Shown: piece by piece, positions 15,981 to 24,719 of the stretch
How positions within the stretch are numbered: the first letter of the stretch is position 1
Layout: each line of letters starts with the position of its first letter
NCBI RefSeq assembly: GCF_000739615.1
Contig: NZ_BATP01000045.1
Location: forward strand, 1-64,000
Reading direction: 5' to 3'
DNA length: 64,000 bases
Source: Haloferula sp. BvORR071
GTDB taxonomy: Bacteria > Verrucomicrobiota > Verrucomicrobiia > Verrucomicrobiales > Akkermansiaceae
Notes under the pieces: model-generated
Databases searched by the model: none
The model's input: the letters and a program-made list of their open reading frames with translations, nothing else
What the model was told of the DNA's origin: nothing
Made by a program: the position numbers and the translations under genes

Positions 15981-17171
15981 ATGAATTCGGAAGCGACCTA
16001 TGGAGCGGCCCCTCTGGCCAGCCCGCAGGAGCAGGTTCGCAGCAGGATCGCCGCCTCGCTGCTGTTTTTGCTGAACGGTATCGGTTTCGGCACCTGGGCG
16101 GCCCTGATCCCCTCGATCAAGCACAAGTTCGAGCTGACGGAATCCTCGCTGGGTCTGGTGCTGCTGACTCTGGCGATCGGCGCGATGCTTTCCATGTCGC
16201 TGATCGGGCGTGTGTTGGCCCGCTACGGCAGCCGCACGGTTCTGCGTTTCCTGGCCCCGGCTTATTGCGTTGCCCTGGCCTTCATCCCGCTCTCGCCGAG
16301 CCTGGGGCTGCTATTTGCGATCGGGCTGATCTTCGGTGCCTTCAAGGGTTCCCTGGACGTGTCCTGCAATTCACAGGCGATCACGATCCAGAGCCGCCGC
16401 AGCACCCCGATCATGTCGAACCTGCAGGCGTTGTGGAGCCTCGGCGGCTTGGTAGCGGCGAGCACGGTGGGCATCGCCCTGAAGCAGGGTGCCGAGCCGG
16501 TGACGATCACTCTCCCCGTGTCGGTGGTGCTGCTTGCGACTGCCCTCTATTGCACGCGGCGCTTGGCCGGTGGCGATGCTTCTACGAGCAAGCCGAGCGG
16601 CGGCTTCAAGCTGCCTGACCAGCGCTTGCTGAAGATCGGCGTGCTGGCCTTCCTCGTTCTCTTTGCCGAAGGCGTGATGATGGACTGGAGCGCAGTCTAT
16701 GCGCGCAGCGTGTCGGGTGCCGCGGATTGGCTCGCGCCCTTCGCCTTCGGGACCTTTTCTCTGTCGATGGCCACCGGTCGTCTACTCGGCGACTGGGCCG
16801 TGGCCCGCCATGGTGGCCTGAATGTGTTGCGAGTCAGCGGCGTGCTCTTGTTAGTCGGCTTGCTGCTGGTGGTTTCCGTGAAGGTCTGGCCGGTCACTTT
16901 CATCGGCCTCGGCTTTGCGGGCCTCGGCCTCGCAAACCTAGTGCCGGTGCTGCTGAGTGCTGCTGGCCGTGCCCACCGCGAGAGCGTGGCGCAGGGTGTG
17001 GCGACGGCCTCGGTGATCGGTTACTTCGGCTTCCTGGTCGGCCCGCCAGCGATCGGCGGCCTGAGCCACTGGGTTGGGCTGCCGGGTTCCTTCGTGCTGG
17101 TGCTAGTCTTTGCGCTTCTGCTGGTTCTGCCGGGGCCCTCGATCCTGCGCTCGGCCTCGCGCGAGGCCTAA
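15981..17171 (+). CDS. MFS transporter (YbjJ-like)
   Basis: A 396-aa major facilitator with 12 hydrophobic segments. The start RIAASLLFLLNGIGFGTWAALIPSIKHKFELTESSLG and the following MSLIGRVLARYGSRTVLRF (with a loop 2-3 basic signature) resemble YbjJ-type transporters, which are uncharacterised efflux or sugar carriers. MMDWSAVYAR at mid-length is also typical of this branch. The ATG at 15981 is chosen; the upstream in-frame sequence runs antisense into the LysR gene. Control by the divergent LysR is likely. Confidence 0.88.
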   Translation: MNSEATYGAAPLASPQEQVRSRIAASLLFLLNGIGFGTWAALIPSIKHKFELTESSLGLVLLTLAIGAMLSMSLIGRVLARYGSRTVLRFLAPAYCVALAFIPLSPSLGLLFAIGLIFGAFKGSLDVSCNSQAITIQSRRSTPIMSNLQALWSLGGLVAASTVGIALKQGAEPVTITLPVSVVLLATALYCTRRLAGGDASTSKPSGGFKLPDQRLLKIGVLAFLVLFAEGVMMDWSAVYARSVSGAADWLAPFAFGTFSLSMATGRLLGDWAVARHGGLNVLRVSGVLLLVGLLLVVSVKVWPVTFIGLGFAGLGLANLVPVLLSAAGRAHRESVAQGVATASVIGYFGFLVGPPAIGGLSHWVGLPGSFVLVLVFALLLVLPGPSILRSASREA

Positions 17172-17275
17172 GAAATCGCCACCATCGGTGGAACGAATGG
17201 GGGAGATCGGAAGATGCGATTGGCCGAATCGGGGTTCCTGGGGAATGATGGCGGCGAGTCCTTCCTCAAGCCGCC

Positions 17276-18235
17276 ATGGAACTTTACCAGCTCCGCACCT
17301 TTCTCGCCGTCGCCGAAGAGCAAAACCTGACCCGCGCCGCGGAGAAGCTCTTCACCAGCCAGCCGGCCGTCAGCGCCCAGATCAAGGCGCTCGAGGAAGA
17401 AGTGGGCGTGCGCCTCTTCGACCGCGGCACCAAGGGCATGAAGCTGACCCGCGCCGGCGAAGTCCTGCGCGAGCAAGCCCGCCGGATTGTCGATGCCGCG
17501 CGCGATTTCAAGCACAGCGCGGAGAGCCTGCGTGGCTCGGTCTCCGGTGAGCTGGTCTTCGGTGTGAACAATCGTCCTGAAGTCCTGCGCCTAGTCGAGA
17601 TCCTGCGCTCGATTACCGATGAGCATTCAGATCTGTGCTTCGAGCTGGTGAATGGCAGTAGCGGTGTGGTTCTTCAGGGGATTGAAGACGGCACCATCTC
17701 GATCGGCTTCTTCGAGGGTTCCTGCGAGTCTTCCAAGATCGCCTACCACGAGCTCGACCAGATCGAGTTGTGCATTGCCGCGCCGATTGCGTGGGCGGCA
17801 GAGCTTGCCAAACCGGACTGGAGACTCCTGGAGAACAAGCCGTGGATCTTCACGTCACCGGCCTGCTCTTACAGCCGCTTCATCCAGCGGATCGGCCAAG
17901 AGCAAGGGCTGAATCTCACGCGCCGATTCCAAGTGAACGAGGACCTCACGGTGCTCAACCTGGTGGCGGAGGGCCTCGGCCTTACTATCACCGCGGTCGA
18001 TCAGATCAAGGTGAATGGCTTCGAGGACCGGGTGGTGATGCTACCGCATTTCCGAGCCTCCGTGCCGCTCAGCATCGGCTACCTCGCCGCCAATGAGGGT
18101 GATCCCTCCGTTGCCGCTGTGCGCGATCATGTCCTGAAAGTCTGGCAGAAGCCGGCCCATCTTTCCCTGCCTTCCGAAGTAGTCCCATTCCGCAGCAGCC
18201 CCGCGGTCCAACGCAAGCCCCGCTCACGCTCATGA
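17276..18235 (+). CDS. LysR-family transcriptional regulator
   Basis: A 319-aa LTTR with HTH MELYQLRTFLAVAEEQNLTRAAEKLFTSQPAVSAQIKALEEEVG (1-45) and an effector domain beginning GELVFGVNNRPEVLRLVEILRS. It is distinct from the LysR at 15035-15910. It lies 104 bases after the MFS gene on the same strand and overlaps the DUF2917 gene by four bases (ATGA), so the small protein is probably made with it. The last 20 residues are basic and low-complexity. Confidence 0.92.
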   Translation: MELYQLRTFLAVAEEQNLTRAAEKLFTSQPAVSAQIKALEEEVGVRLFDRGTKGMKLTRAGEVLREQARRIVDAARDFKHSAESLRGSVSGELVFGVNNRPEVLRLVEILRSITDEHSDLCFELVNGSSGVVLQGIEDGTISIGFFEGSCESSKIAYHELDQIELCIAAPIAWAAELAKPDWRLLENKPWIFTSPACSYSRFIQRIGQEQGLNLTRRFQVNEDLTVLNLVAEGLGLTITAVDQIKVNGFEDRVVMLPHFRASVPLSIGYLAANEGDPSVAAVRDHVLKVWQKPAHLSLPSEVVPFRSSPAVQRKPRSRS

Positions 18236-18513
18236 ACATCGTTATTCCAGCCATGAATCTGCCCGAAAGATTGCGCCGTCGCGGCATGGCCCGGGCGCGG
18301 ATCGGCTATGGCCAGATCTTCTCGCGGCAGTTGGAAGCATCGGAAGTCCTCAATCTGCGTCTGGTGTCCGGCCACCTCTGGGTGACGCTGGAAGGTTCGC
18401 GCAAGGACCACCTGATGGTCGCGGGTGATGCCAAGTCCTTCGCGGGGCCAGGACGCCTGGTCGCGGAAGGAATCGAAGACGGAGCGGTGGTGGAACTCGG
18501 CGAGGATCAATAG
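18232..18513 (+). CDS. DUF2917-family small protein
   Basis: A 93-aa protein. SRQLEASEVLNLRLVSGHLWVTLEGSRKDHLMVAGDAKSFAG matches the DUF2917 pattern, a small cupin-like beta-barrel with G-x-(V/L)WVT and a following D-H-x-(L/V)-x-x-G-D. The function of this family is not known. Translation probably begins by coupling to the upstream LysR (start ATG overlaps its TGA). Its last bases overlap those of the convergent GNAT gene by seven bases. Confidence 0.75.
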   Translation: MNIVIPAMNLPERLRRRGMARARIGYGQIFSRQLEASEVLNLRLVSGHLWVTLEGSRKDHLMVAGDAKSFAGPGRLVAEGIEDGAVVELGEDQ

Positions 18514-18950
18514 CGCCGCGCCATCATCACCATCTTCGGGCTGAGGTAGAAGCCTTCCTTCGCATAGAAGTCCTGCGCGGGAGTATCGCGGGCGGTGAGC
18601 GTGTAGATGCGATTCACCCCGGCGGTTTGGAGGCGGGTGTGAAGCTCCGTGATCAAGCTGCTGCCGATGCCTTGGCGCTGGCGGTCATTCGCGACGCAGA
18701 ACTCGAGCAGGAAGAAGTGGCGCTCTTCCTGATAGCGCTGCCAATAGCCGAAGGCCATCGCAACGATCTCCGCGCCATCCTCTGCGATCAGTCCGAGGAA
18801 GCCCGGCGTGCGCGCGCAATCGGCGAGGCGTTGCAGGGCGCTGTCATCGGTCCATGCTTCATTCCATGGCGGAGCATTGAAGCACTCGCGGAAGAAAGTC
18901 GCGCAGTCGGTCCAATCGGCCGGGACGGTTTCACGGATCTTCAGGGTCAT
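18507..18950 (-). CDS. GNAT family N-acetyltransferase
   Basis: A 147-aa acetyltransferase: TLKIRETVPADWTDCATFFRECFNAPPWNEAW opens the fold, FFLLEFCVANDRQRQGIGSSLITELHTRL (about 80-108) carries the acetyl-CoA loop (R/Q-x-x-G-x-G), and RIYTLTARDTPAQDFYAKEGFYLSPKMVMMARRY closes it. The acceptor is unknown. The start is ATG 18950, whose first bases form an ATGA with the stop of the GNAT remnant just upstream, so it may once have been coupled to that gene. Confidence 0.88.
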   Translation of the reverse strand: MTLKIRETVPADWTDCATFFRECFNAPPWNEAWTDDSALQRLADCARTPGFLGLIAEDGAEIVAMAFGYWQRYQEERHFFLLEFCVANDRQRQGIGSSLITELHTRLQTAGVNRIYTLTARDTPAQDFYAKEGFYLSPKMVMMARRY

Positions 18951-19135
18951 GCTGATGCTGATGCGGGGTGGAGGGTCTTGGAGAGGATGACGCTGGTGTA
19001 GTTGGTGCTGCCCCATGCGACCAGCTCGACCTAACGGTAGCCGCGGCGTTCATCCCAATCGCGAAGGTACCGTGCAGGCTCGGCGGTATCCAGCGCGAGT
19101 TCGCGGGCACCGGCTTCGCGGGCTTGGTCCTCCAT
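18947..19135 (-). pseudogene. GNAT acetyltransferase remnant (C-terminal part, internal stop)
   Basis: The minus strand from ATG 19135 reads EDQAREAGARELALDTAEP and ARYLRDWDERRGYR, then TAG at 19031-19033. In the same frame it continues VELVAWGSTNYTSVILSKTL and ends TGA at 18947-18949. This is the usual end of a GNAT enzyme: G-A-x-x-L-x-L-D-T-A, then a GYR-x-V strand and a final SVILSKTL strand. The N-terminal two thirds are missing because the SRPBCC gene begins immediately upstream. I read it as a decayed gene fragment with one in-frame stop. Confidence 0.7.
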
Positions 19136-19139
19136 TCTG

Positions 19140-19583
19140 CTACCCTTGCTGGCGGAGAAAGCGCCCCAAGGAATCCAGGATCTTCTCCCAGCCCGCCCGC
19201 GTGCGCTCCGCGAAGTCGGCCCACTCTGGATCCAGCTCGTGGGTCAGCGTGAGTTCGCAGCCCTCCGCCGTCGGCAGGAAGACCAGGCTCACCCGGCTCT
19301 TGCTCTCATCCGACATCCCACGCACGCCCCAAGTGAAGGTCAGCCGTTCCGGTCGGGCGATCTCCAGGTATTTGCCCGCGTGATCGAACTCCTTGCCCTC
19401 GCGTTCGACCACGAAGGAGAAGCGTCCGCCGACCTTCGGCTCCAGACCCATCCGCAGAACCTTCTCCTCCCGCAGCGGCGGCCCGAACATCCACTTGCCG
19501 ACCTTGGCCGGATTAAGCCACGCGTCGAAGGCTTCTTCGGAGCTTGCTGGATATTGGCGGGTGACGGAGACGGTGGGGTTCAT
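19140..19583 (-). CDS. SRPBCC (AHSA1-like) domain protein
   Basis: A 147-aa START/Bet v1-fold protein: VSVTRQYPASSEEAFDAWLNPAKVGKWMFGPP at the start, GGRFSFVVEREGKEFDHAGKYLEIARPERLTFTWGV in the middle, and the C-terminal helix ELDPEWADFAERTRAGWEKILDSLGRFL. Members bind hydrophobic ligands or act as Hsp90-activator-like proteins; many sit next to ArsR regulators, but none is here. Start ATG 19583 removes 17 unlike residues. The GNAT remnant lies four bases downstream. Confidence 0.87.
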   Translation of the reverse strand: MNPTVSVTRQYPASSEEAFDAWLNPAKVGKWMFGPPLREEKVLRMGLEPKVGGRFSFVVEREGKEFDHAGKYLEIARPERLTFTWGVRGMSDESKSRVSLVFLPTAEGCELTLTHELDPEWADFAERTRAGWEKILDSLGRFLRQQG

Positions 19584-19647
19584 GGATCGGCAAAGAAGCA
19601 GTATCTGATCGTGCATTCCCGCAGTCTCGTCCAACCGATTTGATCCC

Positions 19648-20754
19648 TTATCTCCCGACCACCTTGACGAGAGGCAGTTCGAGAAACTTCCTCGCGGCGG
19701 CGGACTCCGGAGCGGCAGGCCCTTTCACCGTCGCTAGAGCCACTTTTTGTAGCTCCGCGAGCTTTTGGTTGTAGAGCTCCGAGAGGGACTTCGGAACTGT
19801 CCCTGGCATGAGATGGATCAACTGCTTCCACACCGTCTCGCGAAACCTACCCGGGCTGCCATAGGCCTGCTCCTTGTCAGGAGTGGAGGCAAGGGCTGCC
19901 AAGCACTCATCCAGCCACGCGCCTTGCTGGCCTCTAGCGGACCATGGTTTCTCCAGAAGGGCTCGCAGCGCCTTACGACACGCCGGATCACTGTTTTGGG
20001 TATCCATGAAGGTCAGCCAGCGCCCGGCAGCGTCACGAATGTAAATGGATCCACAATTGGCCAACAGGAGTTGCACCTTTGCTACGAGCTCCTCTTTACC
20101 GGCAGGAGTGAGCCCCTTGCTCCAGTCAAAGGGCTCTTTACCCGGAGGGATCGCAGGTAGGAGCTCAAGCAGATCGCGGCTATTTCTGATCAGAGCGCTC
20201 TCAAGCTCCGCAGCGAAGTATTTTCCCGGGAGAGGCTTGGAGCACACTTCGGTTTTGGCGTCCATGGTCGCGAGGGCGTAGCGTAGCACCCCTTCGGTAT
20301 CTCCTCCGGACGAGGGGGCTAGAGTCATGAAGACCATCACATGACCTGGAGGTAGCTCCTTCGGTGTGAGTTCTTCCTCGCTTAGATTCCCGCACATCAG
20401 TCCACCCCTGATTTGCTCCCATAAGTCTTCCTTGGCATCTATTCGTACCGCCTGGTACGGGTAAGAGACTGCCCGATTGATTCCCTTGATCGGCTGCTTG
20501 GAAGCATTCACCAGATAGAGCCCTATGAATCTGTCTTGGCGGTGAGCGGTATCCGGAATGAGTGAGATCGCGTCCGGTTCGTATTTCACTTCGGTCGGGA
20601 GCCAGTCGATCGGGAAAGCCTTCTCATATCCCGAATTCGCAAGATCCACCGCTCCACCGTGAGCCAAGGACAAACGGAGCATCTCATCGGGACTCCGCTC
20701 GCCCTGGCCCCAGGTAAGACCGGCAATAGCGACAAGGACAAATAGCGCTTTCAC
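19648..20754 (-). CDS. Secreted protein of unknown function, low-GC
   Basis: A 368-aa protein I do not recognise. It has a clear signal peptide (ALFVLVAIAGLTWGQGE). The mature part is largely alpha-helical toward the C-terminus, where short HEAT-like helices appear (ALRALLEKPWSARGQQGAW, KSLSELYNQKLAELQKVALATV). Base composition is visibly lower in GC than the neighbours, with AGT, TCG, ATT and CTT codons more frequent, which may mark recent acquisition. It is a single gene with 64 bases to the SRPBCC start downstream, and TerC starts 160 bases away on the other strand. Confidence 0.75.
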   Translation of the reverse strand: MKALFVLVAIAGLTWGQGERSPDEMLRLSLAHGGAVDLANSGYEKAFPIDWLPTEVKYEPDAISLIPDTAHRQDRFIGLYLVNASKQPIKGINRAVSYPYQAVRIDAKEDLWEQIRGGLMCGNLSEEELTPKELPPGHVMVFMTLAPSSGGDTEGVLRYALATMDAKTEVCSKPLPGKYFAAELESALIRNSRDLLELLPAIPPGKEPFDWSKGLTPAGKEELVAKVQLLLANCGSIYIRDAAGRWLTFMDTQNSDPACRKALRALLEKPWSARGQQGAWLDECLAALASTPDKEQAYGSPGRFRETVWKQLIHLMPGTVPKSLSELYNQKLAELQKVALATVKGPAAPESAAARKFLELPLVKVVGR

Positions 20755-20914
20755 GCTCTATTTCATCCACTTCCGCGGGAAAAATGTCGAGGACTCATCA
20801 CCCTTTTGGTAGTGCTGGAATGAGTATTTTTCACTACAATCCTGTCCGGGTGGAAAATTACATGCCCCTTTCCAATTGCGGATCTCACCACCCCGCGAGT
20901 ACGTCTCCCGCTTC

Positions 20915-21892
20915 ATGCTTGCTGAATCAATCGCGGCGGTTCCGATATCCTGGTGGGTGGCCTTCAACGGCTTTGTGATGCTGATGCTGGCCCTCGATCT
21001 GGGGGTCTTCAACCGCAAGGCCCATGTGGTGAAGTTGAAGGAAGCCCTCGGCTGGACCGTGGTCTGGATCGCCCTCGCCATGGCCTTCAATGCCTGGGTC
21101 GGCTGGAAGATCGGTGCGCCCGCCGCGAAGGAGTTCCTCGCCGGCTACCTCCTTGAGAAATCCCTCTCGGTGGACAACGTCTTCGTCTTCGCGGTCATCT
21201 TCTCCTTCTTCAAGGTGCCGCGCGAGTATCAGCACAAGGTGCTCTTCTGGGGAATCTTCGGCGCGCTGGCCCTGCGTGCCGCAATGATTGCCGGCGGCGC
21301 GGCCCTGATCACCAATTTCGCGTGGATCATCTTTGTCTTCGCTGCCCTGCTGATCTTCACCGGCATCAAGATGTTCTTCCACGATGAAGACTCGGTGGAC
21401 CCGGGCAAGAGCATCGCGATCAGGCTCTTGCGCAAGGTGATGCCGATCACCAAGGACTACCACGGCCAGAAATTCCTGGTCCGCGAAAATGGCAAGCTCT
21501 CGGCCACCCCTTTGCTGGCAGTTCTGCTCTGCGTGGAGGTCACGGATGTGATCTTCGCGGTGGACTCGATCCCCGCCATCTTCTCGATCACCACGGATAC
21601 CTTCATCGTCTACACCTCGAACGTGTTTGCGATCCTCGGTCTGCGCTCGCTCTACTTCGCGATCGCCGGGATCCTGCCCTACTTCCATTTCCTCAAGTAT
21701 GGCCTCGGCGTGATCCTGATGTTCGTCGGCGTGAAGATGTCGCTGGCCCACACCCAGTACAAGATCGATACGGATGTCTCGCTCGGCGTGATCGCCGGGG
21801 TGCTGGCGATTTCGGTGATTGCCTCGGTGATCCACCGCAAATTGCACCCGCTGCCGGAAACGCCGAAGATCGGCGATGACCCACAGCCCTGA
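20915..21892 (+). CDS. TerC/Alx family membrane protein
   Basis: A 325-aa integral membrane protein with about nine hydrophobic segments. TerC-family signatures are LDLGVFNRKAHVV, the LLEKSLSVDNVFVFAVIFSFF block (two acidic residues in the membrane) and LLCVEVTDVIFAVDSIPAIFSI. The family handles metal ions; Alx exports Mn2+, and TerC proteins load metal onto secreted enzymes. ATG 20915 gives the expected short N-terminus (MLAESIAAVPISWW). The 160-base leader was inspected for a yybP-ykoY Mn2+ riboswitch and none was recognised. The CNNM gene follows after 48 bases. Confidence 0.93.
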   Translation: MLAESIAAVPISWWVAFNGFVMLMLALDLGVFNRKAHVVKLKEALGWTVVWIALAMAFNAWVGWKIGAPAAKEFLAGYLLEKSLSVDNVFVFAVIFSFFKVPREYQHKVLFWGIFGALALRAAMIAGGAALITNFAWIIFVFAALLIFTGIKMFFHDEDSVDPGKSIAIRLLRKVMPITKDYHGQKFLVRENGKLSATPLLAVLLCVEVTDVIFAVDSIPAIFSITTDTFIVYTSNVFAILGLRSLYFAIAGILPYFHFLKYGLGVILMFVGVKMSLAHTQYKIDTDVSLGVIAGVLAISVIASVIHRKLHPLPETPKIGDDPQP

Positions 21893-21940
21893 GAAACATT
21901 GCTGAAATTCGCTCGGAGACCTGCGTAAGCTCCGCGACAA

Positions 21941-23257
21941 ATGAGTTCTGTTTTTCTGGAGATCGCGCTGATCCTCGTCCTGCTCTTGTGCAACGGGCTC
22001 TTCGCGATGACTGAGATCGCCATCGTCTCCTCGCGCCGCGGCTTGCTGCAGGCGCGGGCCGACGCCGGGGACAAGGGCGCGGCCAAGGCGATCGAGCTGG
22101 CGGACACGCCGGACCGCTTCCTGTCCACGGTGCAGATCGGCATCTCGCTGGTGGGGGTGTGTGCGGGTGCCTTCGGTGGTGCCCGGCTCTCTGCTCGGCT
22201 GGCGGCGGTACTCGACCCATTGCCGGTGATCGGGGCGGGTTCCGGCTGGATCTCGTATGTGATCGTGCTCGGCACCATCACCTACCTGTCGTTGGTTGTC
22301 GGAGAGTTGGTGCCGAAACGCGTGGCAATGCGCTACCCGGAGGCGATCGCTTCGGCCACCGCCGGCATGATGACCAAGCTCGCCAGCTGGACCAGCCCGC
22401 TGGTTTCGCTGCTGGCCTCCTCGACCACCGGCTTGATGCGCCTTGTCGGCCTGAAGGAGACCGAGGAATCGAAACTCTCCCGCGAGGAGCTGACCGTGTT
22501 GATCCGCGAGGGCATGATCGCCGGAGGCGTGCATCGAACCGAGTCCAGAATGATGGAAGGCGTGCTCGGCTTCGAGTCGCTGGATGTTTATGACATCATG
22601 ATCCCGCGGCCGAAGATGGTCTGGATCGGCCGCGACGAAAGCCACACCGAAGTCTGGCCGCGGATCGTCAAAAGCACGCACGGTGTCTTCCCGGTCTATC
22701 ACGGCCAGCGTGACAATCTGGTCGGCGTGCTCTCGGTGAAGGACTGCTACGCGCAGCTTGCCGCAGGCATCGAGGTCCGTTTCGCCAATCTGATGCAGCC
22801 GCCGCTGCTGGTGCCGGAGGTCCAGAAGGCCAGCCTCCTGTTAGAAGACTTCCGCCGCACCGGCCATCATGCCGCCTTCGTGGTGGATGAATTCGGCGGG
22901 GTGGTCGGCATGGTCACCCTGATCGACCTGATGGAGGCGATCGTCGGTGACGTGCCATCGAAGGAGGAGCGCCTGAGCATGCCGATCAAGCAGCGCAAGG
23001 ATGGCTCTTGGTTGATCGATGGACTCTTCGAGATCGAGAAGCTGGAGAACTTCCTCAAGGGCTTCTCTGCTCCCGAGGGTGCGGGCGACGACTACCAGAC
23101 CATCGCCGGCTGGTTTTCGCAGCGCCTTGCCCGCGTGCCGACCGAAGGCGACATGATCGACGAAGGCGGCTGGCGCTTCGAGATCGTGGATATGGACGGC
23201 ATCCGCGTGGACAAGGTGCTGGCCATGCGGATCGCGGCGAAGGCTACCAATCCGTAA
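21941..23257 (+). CDS. CNNM/CorC-HlyC family transporter-associated protein
   Basis: A 438-aa protein. The N-terminal DUF21 transmembrane domain (LEIALILVLLLCNGLFAMTEIAIVSSRRGLL, then TVQIGISLVGVCAGAFGGARLS and LVVGELVPKRVAMRYPE) is followed by a CBS pair (about 205-325; YDIMIPRPKMVWI, GVFPVYHGQRDNLVGVLSVKD) and a C-terminal CorC_HlyC domain (DDYQTIAGWFSQRLARVPTEGD). Homologues transport or sense Mg2+ and related divalent ions. Being next to TerC, it may belong to one metal-homeostasis unit (inference). The 3' end overlaps the convergent GH43-type gene by 14 bases. Confidence 0.93.
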   Translation: MSSVFLEIALILVLLLCNGLFAMTEIAIVSSRRGLLQARADAGDKGAAKAIELADTPDRFLSTVQIGISLVGVCAGAFGGARLSARLAAVLDPLPVIGAGSGWISYVIVLGTITYLSLVVGELVPKRVAMRYPEAIASATAGMMTKLASWTSPLVSLLASSTTGLMRLVGLKETEESKLSREELTVLIREGMIAGGVHRTESRMMEGVLGFESLDVYDIMIPRPKMVWIGRDESHTEVWPRIVKSTHGVFPVYHGQRDNLVGVLSVKDCYAQLAAGIEVRFANLMQPPLLVPEVQKASLLLEDFRRTGHHAAFVVDEFGGVVGMVTLIDLMEAIVGDVPSKEERLSMPIKQRKDGSWLIDGLFEIEKLENFLKGFSAPEGAGDDYQTIAGWFSQRLARVPTEGDMIDEGGWRFEIVDMDGIRVDKVLAMRIAAKATNP

Positions 23258-24635
23258 GCTCCGGGGACCACTGGTAGCCCAGCGGCTTGTCGCGGTCGCA
23301 GACCAGCTTGCCGTCGCGCACTTCGAGCTCCGCCACCTGCACGGAGGTGCGCTTGAGCGAACTCGCGAACTCGTGCCCTTTGTCGCCGCCGGGGTGGGTG
23401 AAGTAGAGGATGAAGCAGCGCTCACCCTGCACCAGCACATCGGCATGGCGGCCAAAGGCTCCGTCATCGCGGCGCTTGCCCGGCGTGCCGAGGATCGTGC
23501 CGCCTTCTTGCAGCGTCCACTTCGTCAGGTCCTCGGACTGATAGACCTGCTGGCCATGCCACACATCCGCGATCATCCAGTAGCGGCCCTTGAAGCGGAA
23601 GACATTCGGCCCTTCCTGGCCGGCGTCATCCGCGGCGATGCCCTTGTCGGTCCACACCTTCAGATCCGTGCTGTCGGTCATCAGCGTCTTGCTGTCCTGC
23701 TTGTAGAACATCCGCCAGCCGCCGGCAGGCAGGGGAAAGATCGAAGCGTCGATGACGCTCTTCATCGGCAGCTTGTCGGAGAAGCTCCAGTGCCGCAGGT
23801 CATCGCTGGTGTAGTGCAGCATCGCCGGATCACCGGTCCAGTCGTTGTGCACGCCCTCGATGTAGGAGACCCACATGTGATACTTGCCCTCGATGTAGAC
23901 TACCTCCGGTGCCCACCAGGTGTTCTTGCCACCGCGGGTTTCGAGTCCCTGCGCGGTGCCGGCGTAGTTCCAAGTGCGGCCGCCATCCTTGGAGACCGCC
24001 ATGCCGATGTCGGTGCCGTAGCAATAGCCGACGCGGGGCAAATACTTCAGGTTCGCCCGCCGTTGGGTGTAGAACATCGTCCAGCACTTCTCGCCGCGGT
24101 TCCACACCAGCATCGGATCCGCGGCCCCGTCGAAGCGCGGGTCGCGGTAGAGCGGTGCTTGGATCGCGCCGGAGGGAGCCGCCTCCGCCATGCGGATCTC
24201 CAAGAAGGGATCGGCACCGATGCAGCTCGCTTCGGCAGTGATCTCGTTTGCGCCCGGCTTCAGCGAGGCAAGGGCTTCGCCTTGGATCGGCACCGGCACT
24301 TCGCCGGGAGTTTCACCGATGAAGTCGCCGACCAGGTGGCCATTGATCCGGATCGCCACATCCGCCCGGTGCGTCAGGAAGAGCTGTGGTGCCGCGGGCA
24401 CTTTCGCGAGGTCGAGGCTCCCGCGTAGCCAGAGCTGGCCGCTGTCCCAGCGGGTCTTGGCCTTGCCTCCATAGGCCGCGCCGCTGCCAAAGCTCGCATC
24501 TCCGGCTTGCCACTTCGGGGCATCGCCGGAGCTGCCCGGAAACTCCGTGCTGAACTGCCATTTCGCAGTCGCTGGAAGAGATTCTTGGGCAAGGGCTTGG
24601 GCTGCAATCAGGCCGAGAAAAAGCAATGCTTTCAC
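23244..24635 (-). CDS. Secreted GH43/GH32-type five-blade propeller protein with N-terminal beta-sandwich
   Basis: A 463-aa exported protein. The signal peptide KALLFLGLIAAQALAQE follows the GTG chosen as start. Residues about 25-150 look like a galactose-binding beta-sandwich (QLWLRGSLDLAKVPAAPQLFLTHRADVAIRINGHLVGDF). From about 170 a five-bladed propeller follows: RDPRFDGAADPMLVWNRGEKCWTMFY, WWAPEVVYIEGKYHMWVSY, DASIFPLPAGGWRMFYKQD, EGPNVFRFKGRYWMIADVW, DGAFGRHADVLVQGERCFILYF. Each blade carries the acid residues expected of GH43-like glycosidases. A glycan-degrading role is likely; the substrate is unknown. Confidence 0.82.
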   Translation of the reverse strand: MKALLFLGLIAAQALAQESLPATAKWQFSTEFPGSSGDAPKWQAGDASFGSGAAYGGKAKTRWDSGQLWLRGSLDLAKVPAAPQLFLTHRADVAIRINGHLVGDFIGETPGEVPVPIQGEALASLKPGANEITAEASCIGADPFLEIRMAEAAPSGAIQAPLYRDPRFDGAADPMLVWNRGEKCWTMFYTQRRANLKYLPRVGYCYGTDIGMAVSKDGGRTWNYAGTAQGLETRGGKNTWWAPEVVYIEGKYHMWVSYIEGVHNDWTGDPAMLHYTSDDLRHWSFSDKLPMKSVIDASIFPLPAGGWRMFYKQDSKTLMTDSTDLKVWTDKGIAADDAGQEGPNVFRFKGRYWMIADVWHGQQVYQSEDLTKWTLQEGGTILGTPGKRRDDGAFGRHADVLVQGERCFILYFTHPGGDKGHEFASSLKRTSVQVAELEVRDGKLVCDRDKPLGYQWSPELTDW

Positions 24636-24719
24636 CCCGCCAGCCTGACGTTTTGGATGCCCTTGGCAAATCAAACCCGTTTGATCTGTGGGCCGGGGTC
24701 TCTCCCGGGCCTCGCCATC

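Noticed and set aside
18175-18200. GAAGTAGTCCC inside the LysR gene as a copy of the stop-associated palindrome
   Set aside because: It encodes part of a normal LysR C-terminus and has no hairpin.
18931-19224. A complete minus-strand ORF (97 aa) over the GNAT remnant
   Set aside because: Proline/serine-rich out-of-frame reading; the frame with GNAT-like sequence is interrupted by a stop, so a remnant is the better call.
20755-20914. yybP-ykoY Mn2+ riboswitch before TerC
   Set aside because: TerC-family genes often have it, but I could not find the conserved GGGGAGTAG core or the paired loops in this leader.
20927-22702. Long minus-strand open frame (591 aa) across TerC and CNNM
   Set aside because: The protein is extremely rich in His, Asp, Glu, Arg and Gly, as expected for the reverse frame of GC-rich genes. 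It covers two solid plus-strand genes.
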